Shown piece by piece: positions 58,177 to 64,000 of a stretch of 64,000 bases of DNA. The notes below the pieces were generated by a model. That model made no database searches, was not told the DNA's origin, and was given only the letters and a program-made list of their open reading frames with translations. Source of the DNA: Neorhizobium vignae. GTDB lineage: Bacteria; Pseudomonadota; Alphaproteobacteria; Rhizobiales; Rhizobiaceae. Numbering within the stretch: position 1 is the stretch's first letter; each line of letters starts with the position of its first letter. A program made the translations under genes and the position numbers. The DNA lies in the NCBI RefSeq assembly GCF_000732195.1, contig NZ_JNNU01000002.1, positions 868,001 through 932,000 on the forward strand, given 5' to 3'.

Positions 58177-59004
58177 CCTTTTTGGGCAGTGCCTCCCGTC
58201 ACCACCATTTCAATCAGAGCAGACTTGAGCCCGCAGTCACGCAAAAAGGATCAGGCCGAGTTTGGCACAAAATGTGGCAGCGCAGCAAAAAAGCAACCTG
58301 CGCGTAAATACCGGGGCGCGAAGAAGCATCCGCCCCGGCGTCGGATACGGCTTCGGGGACTTATGGTTTTCAAGGGTTCAGAGCCTACTTCAGGGCTCCC
58401 AATGCTGCACCGCAAAAGCACAAAAAAATATTTTTGCAATAGGCCGAAACGGCTAAACCTTTCGTATCCATGTACCTCCACGCCCTGAAGCGGACTTTGA
58501 ATGTGGCAAAATCTGGGCAAATCTGGGACATAATCGGATGAAGGCCCCGCCGGCTTCGTCGTCCCGATCCGCGGCGGCGGGCGGCATCGAAAATATTTTG
58601 CAAACAGCGCGTTCAATCAGCGAATAAGCAGCAATTGACGGGTTTGCCCCCCGGCTGTACCGCCGCTTACCGCCTCCAGCTAACGGTTCGTTAACTGCGC
58701 TATGAAGATGCCCAGGGCCATCGGCAGATCATCGCGAAAACAGCGCCAGCGTAGTGCCCCGGGGACCGATCCGAGGTCTTCTCAGGCCCGCAGTCTTGCC
58801 AGATTGCAGTCCGTGACAAATTTCAGCCTGAATGTAACGGTCTTTGATAACGCGTTCGGCCGACGCCAGTGTGATCGTCCTGGCGGTCGCCATATGATCA
58901 AATCCTGTTACGGGAGGTCATTCGATACGGCAGCGCACTGCCGGCAACCCGGGGCCCGACAAACGTCTGAGGCTTGTAATTCTTTGAAAAGGCAGGGGCA
59001 AAAC
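58177..59004. other. 828-base gene-free stretch between divergent exoH and exoW
   Basis: No convincing gene, including no remnant of exoI or the flippase exoT that occupy this place in S. meliloti. It must hold the divergent promoters for exoH and exoW. Seen inside: a perfect 8-bp stem CCGGGGCG (58311-58318) / CGCCCCGG (58331-58338); an AT-rich near-palindrome CAAAAAAATATTTTTG around 58420-58436, the kind of T/A-step-rich DNA that MucR/Ros repressors prefer; and a direct repeat of AAATCTGGG (58509-58517 and 58519-58527, spacing one base). Base composition is clearly lower in GC than the genes around it. Confidence 0.6.
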
Positions 59005-59973
59005 ATGGCGACGTTCACGGTTGTTATCCCATTTTTCCAAAAAGAAGCCGGCATTCTCCGCCGCGCACTGAAATCGATTTTCGATCAGAGCTATCAGGAC
59101 TTCGATATAATCATCGTCGACGACGAGTCGCCCCTCTCCGCAGATATGGAGCTTCAAGGCACTGAAGATGCTTGGAGATCCCGTATCCGGGTAATCCGCC
59201 AGCAGAACGGCGGGCCGGGTGCGGCACGCAATACCGGCCTCGACAACATCCACGCTGCCACTCGTTACGCGGCGCTTCTCGATTCGGACGACGTCTGGCT
59301 GCCGGATCATCTGAAGAATGCGTTTGAGAGCATGACCCGCTTCGATGCCGAGTGCTACTGGGCCTCGATGCAGGCAAGCGCCGAGTTCTACTACCACTTC
59401 GGCATGGCCGAACTCGAACAGACGGAAGGCGGTACGCGGCTTTCTGAAAGCCCGCTCCTGATCGAAATGCCGGATCTCGCAAGCGTCATGCTGAAGAACT
59501 GGAGTTTCCTGCATCTCTCTTGCATGGTCATCGCCCGGCCGGTCTTCGAAACGGTCCGTTTCGAACCCTCGCTACGGCTGGCGGCCGAAGACGTACTGTT
59601 CTTCGTCGACTGCATCCTGAAATCGAAGCGAACCCTGCTCTGCGACGAGGAGGGTGCGGTTCGCGGTATGGGTCTCAACATCTTCCACAGCATCGACAAT
59701 CGCTCCCCGCAGTTCCTGCGACAGCAGTTCAACACCTGGGTGGCGCTCGATACGCTGGAGGAGCGTTTCCGTTCGCGCCCCAGTGACGTCGCCTCGATCG
59801 CATCCTACAAGAACACGGCCCGGCGGCAGGCCCTCTGGAGCCAGGCCGGACGGGTGAAACGCCGCCAGGCGCCGGACCTCGGCCTGCTCGCCCGGTGGGT
59901 GATGCGCGATCCCGCGCTGATCCGGGCAGCATTCGAACTCGGGGCCGGCAAGCTCGGCCGCAACGCACGCTAA
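59005..59973 (+). CDS. exoW: Succinoglycan glucosyltransferase ExoW (GT2)
   Basis: A 322-residue GT2 protein: FTVVIPFFQKEAGILRRAL, IIIVDDESPLSADM, NGGPGAARNTGLDNI, ALLDSDDVWLPDHLKNA (metal site) and AAEDVLFF. The VIPFFQKEAGILRRAL start and the NTWVALDTLEERFRSRP region fit ExoW, which adds a terminal beta-1,3-glucose. ATG 59005 after AGGCAGGGGC is used. exoV follows after 44 bases on the same strand, as in other exo clusters, although both are reversed relative to exoH. Confidence 0.88.
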   Translation: MATFTVVIPFFQKEAGILRRALKSIFDQSYQDFDIIIVDDESPLSADMELQGTEDAWRSRIRVIRQQNGGPGAARNTGLDNIHAATRYAALLDSDDVWLPDHLKNAFESMTRFDAECYWASMQASAEFYYHFGMAELEQTEGGTRLSESPLLIEMPDLASVMLKNWSFLHLSCMVIARPVFETVRFEPSLRLAAEDVLFFVDCILKSKRTLLCDEEGAVRGMGLNIFHSIDNRSPQFLRQQFNTWVALDTLEERFRSRPSDVASIASYKNTARRQALWSQAGRVKRRQAPDLGLLARWVMRDPALIRAAFELGAGKLGRNAR

Positions 59974-60017
59974 ATGCCTGTGTTTCCTTTTAATTCCATC
60001 ATCCCACGGAGGCCCGC

Positions 60018-60959
60018 ATGAAAGCGTACTACTGGGAATCACATCACGGCAATTTCGGCGACGACCTCAATCTCTGGCTCTGGGATGCGTTGCTTCCCGG
60101 TTTTCGGGACGTCCACCCCGAGATCCTGCTGGTCGGCGTCGGCACCGTACTCAATCCGGTCCTGCTGCCTGCTGGCCAGAAGAAGCTGGTCATCGGCAGC
60201 GGTTACGGTTATGGCACGCCGCCTGATGTAACTGACGCGGCGGGATGGGACGTGCGGGCGGTCCGCGGACCAATGACGGCGGCCAAGCTCGGCATTTCAC
60301 CCGACAAGGCGATCACCGACCCGGCAGTGATGATCGCCGACATGCCGGAATTCCAGAACCTGCCGAAAATTCACAAGAAGACCTTCATTCCACATTGGGA
60401 ATCCGCGGAATTCGGCATGTGGAACGCCGTCTGCGAGCCCGTCGGCCTCACCTATCTCGATCCGCGCGGCGAGGCGAAATCGGTCATCCGCCACATCGCC
60501 CAGTCGGAGCTGATCATCGCCGAATCCATGCACGGTGCGATCCTCGCGGATGCCTTCCGGGTGCCGTGGGTGGCCGTCAGCAGCTCCCGTTCCATCAACA
60601 ATTTCAAATGGAACGACTGGGCTGCATCGGTGGGGACGGTTTACCAACCTCGCTACGTGCCAGTCTCCACCCGCGCAGAAGCGGTGGCCAAGCGTTCGCG
60701 CTTCTGGGGCTTCAGCTTCGACGGTCAGCAACCCGCCCATGAGGCGGCGTCGGAGCCGCACAGCGGCGAGGTCATTACCCGGACGCCCTCGCGGACCGGC
60801 CTTCGCGGCATGGCGAAGCAGTTGCTTGCAGCTCCGTCGGTGCTTGCGCTCTGGCAGGCAAGCCGCGCGGAACCGCGGCTCAGCCCCGTCGAGGTTCTGA
60901 ACGAGCGCAAGGAAAGCTTCCGGACGATGCTGGAAGGGATACGCCGCGACTATTTTTGA
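60018..60959 (+). CDS. exoV: Succinoglycan pyruvyltransferase ExoV
   Basis: A 313-residue polysaccharide pyruvyl transferase. Typical parts are YYWESHHGNFGDDLNLWLWD, VGVGTVLN, IGSGYGYG, RGPMTAAKLGI and the IAESMHGAILADAFRVPWV segment. It adds the pyruvyl ketal to the terminal glucose of the octasaccharide, which is needed for polymer formation. Its last 10 bases overlap tail-to-tail with exoU. The ribosome site is ACGGAGG. Confidence 0.94.
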   Translation: MKAYYWESHHGNFGDDLNLWLWDALLPGFRDVHPEILLVGVGTVLNPVLLPAGQKKLVIGSGYGYGTPPDVTDAAGWDVRAVRGPMTAAKLGISPDKAITDPAVMIADMPEFQNLPKIHKKTFIPHWESAEFGMWNAVCEPVGLTYLDPRGEAKSVIRHIAQSELIIAESMHGAILADAFRVPWVAVSSSRSINNFKWNDWAASVGTVYQPRYVPVSTRAEAVAKRSRFWGFSFDGQQPAHEAASEPHSGEVITRTPSRTGLRGMAKQLLAAPSVLALWQASRAEPRLSPVEVLNERKESFRTMLEGIRRDYF

Positions 60960-61954
60960 GCGGCAGGTATGCCGGGCAGAAGATAGCGCATGCCGACCGG
61001 CTGTGCCTGCGGCTTGGACGACCCGGCGCGCAGGAGATCGAGCTTGTCGAGGAAGATGCCCGTCGCAACGGCCGGCAGGACCTGTGGGCGGGAGAGCAGG
61101 TGCCGGATGGCCGCGCCATTCCCCGCCTGCGACTTGATGTCGAGGAACGCGCGCAACTCGTATCGGTCGCGCGTATGGTCGCGATGCCGGACGATTACCG
61201 CCCTTTCCTCTTTGCTGAGCGCCGGGTCTGCCAGGAGCGCGTCGTCCGCCTCGTAGAATTTGCGCAGGTCGTCGGTATGATGCCGGCTGCTCAGCGAATC
61301 CTGGCGCACGATGGCGCCGTAGCCGCAATGCTCGATCACCTTGTAGCGCGCGCCCTTGGCGAGCGCCCGGGCGTAGAAGTCGTAATCCTCGCCGAAACGC
61401 ATGTTCTCGTCGTAGCGGAGGCCGTGGGCGTCGAGGAACGCCCGGCTCATCACAGGCTTCAGGAAGCCGGTCTCGCCGCGTTTGACACCGCGCCTGGAGA
61501 TGTTTCCTTCCACGAATTCGACAAGCGACATGGTCCGCGCCCGGGTCTCGAACCGTTCTGGACGGACGGGCTCGCTCGGTTCGTAGATGAAGGCGATATT
61601 GTCGGCGATGAGGTCCCAGTCCTCCTCCTCCAGCATCGGCGCGAAGCGGCCGGGGAAAAAGAAGTCGTCGGCATCGAGGATGCCGATCAGCGGCGCGCTC
61701 GATATGGCAATCGCATGATTGCGGGCAGCTGAGGGGCCGCGATTCTTTTCGAACGAAACAACGGTGAGCCGTCCCGACTTGTCGTCGGCCTTGCGCGCGA
61801 CATCGGCGGTGCCGTCGGTCGAGCCGTCATCGACCACCACGACCTCGCTGACCCGAGCCTCGTTCAAGGCGGATTGGATCGCGATTCCAATCGTTTCCAC
61901 GGCATTCTTGACCGCGATGATGACGCAGATCGTCTGAGAAGCGTTTTCCGCCAT
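60950..61954 (-). CDS. exoU: Succinoglycan glucosyltransferase ExoU (GT2)
   Basis: A 334-residue GT2 protein: ICVIIAVKNAVETIGIAI, VVVVDDGSTDGTADVA, NRGPSAARNHAIAISSAPLIGILDADDFF and FGEDYDFYARALAKGARYKVI. This layout and the next-to-exoX location fit ExoU, which adds a beta-1,6-glucose to the side chain. ATG 61954 sits 6 bases after GGAG; an ATG at 61966 would add four residues. Unlike exoW and exoV, it is on the minus strand. Confidence 0.87.
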   Translation of the reverse strand: MAENASQTICVIIAVKNAVETIGIAIQSALNEARVSEVVVVDDGSTDGTADVARKADDKSGRLTVVSFEKNRGPSAARNHAIAISSAPLIGILDADDFFFPGRFAPMLEEEDWDLIADNIAFIYEPSEPVRPERFETRARTMSLVEFVEGNISRRGVKRGETGFLKPVMSRAFLDAHGLRYDENMRFGEDYDFYARALAKGARYKVIEHCGYGAIVRQDSLSSRHHTDDLRKFYEADDALLADPALSKEERAVIVRHRDHTRDRYELRAFLDIKSQAGNGAAIRHLLSRPQVLPAVATGIFLDKLDLLRAGSSKPQAQPVGMRYLLPGIPAAQK

Positions 61955-62041
61955 AGCCCACTCCATGTTGCATCGCGACGCAACTATGGGCCCAGGAAAA
62001 TGGCCCTCGTGTGAAACTGGCAGAAAAAAGCGCGATTTCGT

Positions 62042-62338
62042 TCAGGTATCGCCGGCCGGGAGGTGCGGAGCGGGATCGGTACGCAACCCGTCACGCCGGC
62101 TGCCGTCCTTAGAGCTTTTGGGCGTCGCAGCGGAATCCGAAGTTACGCCTGAATCCCGCAACTGCCTTTCACGGCGCACCAGATAGAGGATGGCGACGAA
62201 ATATCCCGCCTGGATCAGGACGGCACAGATCAAGGTCTGCATAAATGCCGTATAGAGCGACCCCGTGATAAAGTACGCAGCCACCGCGAACACGAGCAGA
62301 GTCCCTGTCATGCTGATAAAGACGCGCGGCGCGTACAT
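62042..62338 (-). CDS. exoX: Exopolysaccharide production repressor ExoX
   Basis: A 98-residue small membrane protein starting MYAPRVFISMTGTLLVFAVA, with two helices (about 5-25 and 32-55) and a charged cytoplasmic tail (LVRRERQLRDSG onward). This matches ExoX/PsiA-type inhibitors that lower succinoglycan output by acting on ExoY. The start has a GGGAGGAAGG site. As in other rhizobia it diverges from exoY, here over 726 bases; the ratio of the two proteins sets polymer level. Confidence 0.9.
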   Translation of the reverse strand: MYAPRVFISMTGTLLVFAVAAYFITGSLYTAFMQTLICAVLIQAGYFVAILYLVRRERQLRDSGVTSDSAATPKSSKDGSRRDGLRTDPAPHLPAGDT

Positions 62339-63064
62339 GATCCTTCCTCCCGAACATAAATGTTCTGCTCTTGGCTTTCAGGCTCCTCTCCCGATAGATC
62401 AACCATATGAGTCTGGCGAAGAGGATTCAAGTTTTCCGATCCCGATAGTGCCAGCTATTGGTGAAACTTTCGTAAGGTCGTCGAGGTTCCCCATAAATAC
62501 TGCAGGCAATGGATCGATCTCTATCTCTCGACCACAAGCCTCCCGCCTCGATTTTGCCATATTTTTGCCCGGATTGCACCAGGTTGGAACGAATTCCGCC
62601 GCCGGTTCTCTCAACCCACGTCAAACCCGATCAACTTTTGTTACAAAGCTCACGCGAACCCGCCAACCATTGTTGCGCTGCAGCATTGTATTGCGACGCA
62701 ACAGGAGTGGGCCTTTGGTCCCAGGTGCAAGCTACTTTGGTCCCCCTCGCCAAGAAGCTGCGCGTTTTATGACTAGGCGACCGACAGGAGAGAGCGCAGG
62801 GATAAGTTTGGACCAAGATGCGAATATTCGCTACGTGGCCAATTTTACACGCCTTCTACAGTATTGACTGTACTTCCCGCGTATATCTCCCAAGTTGTTT
62901 CCGCCCAATCGCGGGTGGGGAATCGCCCTCCGCCCCCTGCCCGAGGGGTTGGCGGAAAAGTTTGATCTTCATCAAATTGCGAACACAGATTTATTATCAC
63001 ATTAACGCTCAATGACGCGCCGTAATGGCACCGACTATCGCAAAACCTAAGTGGAGTTCACTCT
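62339..63064. other. 726-base divergent regulatory gap between exoX and exoY
   Basis: No gene is supported. Sequence symmetry is marked near 62820-62872: the perfect 12-bp palindrome GCGAATATTCGC (62820-62831) and TACAGT-ATTG-ACTGTA (62857-62872). Around 62674-62703 GTTGCG and CGCAAC form another inverted repeat, and its GCGACGCAAC end recurs upstream of exoU (61974-61983). These are candidate binding sites for regulators of succinoglycan genes (MucR, ChvI and others), which act on this promoter pair in S. meliloti. The region is AT-richer than its surroundings. Confidence 0.55.
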
Positions 63065-63745
63065 ATGAAGTCAGCGACACGTTCGGCAGGTTCGCCGTTC
63101 TCAACGTCAGACCAAGCCCGCATGACTCTCCCAACTGGGGGCTTGGTAAAACGCAGCTTCGATATCACCGCCGCCGTTCTAGCCCTTATCCTGTTCAGTC
63201 CGATCTTCCTGATGATCGCGGCGTTGGTGAAGTTTACAGACCATGGCCCTATTCTCTATGGCCATCCCCGGATCGGCCATAACGGCCGAACCTTCAAATG
63301 CCTCAAGTTCCGCACGATGGCCGTGAATGGCGACGAAGTCCTGCGAAACCACCTGAAAGCCAACCCGCAAGCCGCGGAGGAATGGCGAGCGACGCGCAAA
63401 CTCAAGGCCGACCCCCGCGTGACGGTTGTCGGCACCGTGCTGCGCAAGCTCAGCCTCGACGAGCTTCCGCAGCTTCTCAACATTCTGCGGGGTGAAATGA
63501 GCGTTGTCGGCCCTCGCCCTGTGGTCGACGAGGAACTGAACCTCTACGACAGCTTTGCAGCCTACTACCTGAGCACACGCCCGGGCCTCACCGGGCTTTG
63601 GCAGATCAGCGGCCGCAATGACGTTTCCTATGACAGCCGTATCGCGTTCGATACCCATTATGTCCAGAACTGGTCGCTTATCGGTGATGTCGCCATCATC
63701 GTGAAAACGATCCCCGCCGTCTGCATGGCGCGCGGCAGTTACTGA
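63065..63745 (+). CDS. exoY: Undecaprenyl-phosphate galactosephosphotransferase ExoY
   Basis: A 226-residue polyprenyl-phosphate sugar phosphotransferase, the usual ExoY length. One membrane helix (AAVLALILFSPIFLMIAALV, about 38-57) precedes the catalytic part with CLKFRTM, LSLDELPQLLNILRGEMSVVGPRP and RPGLTGLWQISGRN. It starts succinoglycan synthesis by moving galactose-1-phosphate from UDP-galactose to the lipid carrier. ATG 63065 follows GTGGAG at a spacing of about 8. It is followed by exoF on the same strand. Confidence 0.95.
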   Translation: MKSATRSAGSPFSTSDQARMTLPTGGLVKRSFDITAAVLALILFSPIFLMIAALVKFTDHGPILYGHPRIGHNGRTFKCLKFRTMAVNGDEVLRNHLKANPQAAEEWRATRKLKADPRVTVVGTVLRKLSLDELPQLLNILRGEMSVVGPRPVVDEELNLYDSFAAYYLSTRPGLTGLWQISGRNDVSYDSRIAFDTHYVQNWSLIGDVAIIVKTIPAVCMARGSY

Positions 63746-63809
63746 TCATCCGTTGCCTCTGCTGAAGCGTCGGCCCCTTGACGGGATCGGCGATTTTGGC
63801 GGGCTTCGA

Positions 63810-63834
63810 GCGCGGACCTGGTTCCGCGCCTTTT
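63810..63834 (+). terminator. Possible attenuator between exoY and exoF
   Basis: GCGCGGA (63810-63816) and TCCGCGC (63823-63829) form a perfect 7-bp stem with a CCTGGT loop, followed by CTTTT. It lies 14 bases before the exoF start codon and could reduce exoF expression relative to exoY. Confidence 0.5.
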
Positions 63835-63847
63835 GAAGGAAAAATCC

Positions 63848-64000
63848 ATGCAGACACAAACCGCCTCCGTGAGGGGCCTTCGTGCTTTATGTTTTCTGGC
63901 CGGTGCGATCACAGTCGCCCTGGCCGGTAGCGCGACTGCGGAAGAGGCTGGCTATCGCCTCGGCGTGATGGACAAGCTGCGCATCCGCGTCGCGGAATGG
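63848..64000 (+). CDS. exoF: Polysaccharide export protein ExoF (N-terminal part, runs off the right edge)
   Basis: The 51 visible codons encode a signal peptide (ALCFLAGAITVALAGSATAE) followed by GYRLGVMDKLRIRVAEW, the start of a poly-export domain as in ExoF. ATG 63848 follows GAAGGA. ExoF is needed for the first sugar step and export; it is placed after exoY as in S. meliloti. The rest of the gene is outside the window. Confidence 0.88.
   Translation, partial: MQTQTASVRGLRALCFLAGAITVALAGSATAEEAGYRLGVMDKLRIRVAEW

Overview
The window is high-GC alphaproteobacterial chromosome or chromid, most likely Rhizobiaceae (Rhizobium, Agrobacterium, Ensifer, Neorhizobium or Shinella type). The evidence is a near-complete succinoglycan exo cluster, a NasS/NasT-controlled nitrate assimilation operon, an Agrobacterium-type sulfoquinovose monooxygenase locus and a RIME-like intergenic repeat. 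I saw no tRNA, rRNA, insertion sequence, phage gene or CRISPR array. Both ends cut a gene.

Region 1 (1-17.9 kb) is nucleoside and organic-acid catabolism. A substrate-binding protein (partial) and a 2-oxoglutarate/iron oxygenase diverge from a tight plus-strand operon. That operon holds a pseudouridine kinase fused to an HTH domain, pseudouridine-5'-phosphate glycosidase, an enoyl-CoA hydratase and an NDP-forming acyl-CoA synthetase. A perfect palindrome overlaps its promoter. Convergent to it is a minus-strand series: FAD-linked oxidase, fused indolepyruvate:ferredoxin oxidoreductase and nucleoside hydrolase. A GntR regulator with an AcuI-like acryloyl-CoA reductase follows, then an orphan form II CoxL-like molybdoprotein and a small P-loop kinase. 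I infer a possible route pseudouridine -> uracil -> 3-hydroxypropionate -> propionyl-CoA.

Region 2 (18-31.1 kb) is sugar and sulfosugar use. A CUT1 sugar ABC transporter diverges from a ROK regulator - Gfo/Idh dehydrogenase - ThuA operon. A RIME-like repeat separates this module from a sulfoquinovose locus: sulfoquinovosidase and GntR regulator on the minus strand, and FMN-dependent monooxygenase, aldo-keto reductase and flavin reductase on the plus strand. The sulfoquinovosidase keeps the sulfonate-recognition residues in the K-E-R-W-Y form.

Region 3 (31.2-35.4 kb) has an aminotransferase, a gene-poor stretch that looks like a structured RNA on the minus strand, and an FtsK paralogue without membrane segments.

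Region 4 (35.5-48.7 kb) is assimilatory nitrate reduction: nasT-nasS, then a 350-base leader with a consensus sigma-54 promoter, two ANTAR-type hexaloop hairpins and a T8 terminator, then nrtA-nrtB-nrtD-nirB-nirD-nirC-nasA-cysG. NasT should let RNA polymerase through the terminator when NasS binds nitrate or nitrite.

Region 5 (48.7-64 kb) is succinoglycan synthesis: exoP-N-O-M-A-L-K-H on the minus strand, exoW-exoV on plus, exoU-exoX on minus, exoY-exoF on plus (exoF cut by the window edge). The place where S. meliloti carries exoI-exoT is an 828-base stretch with no gene that I can support.
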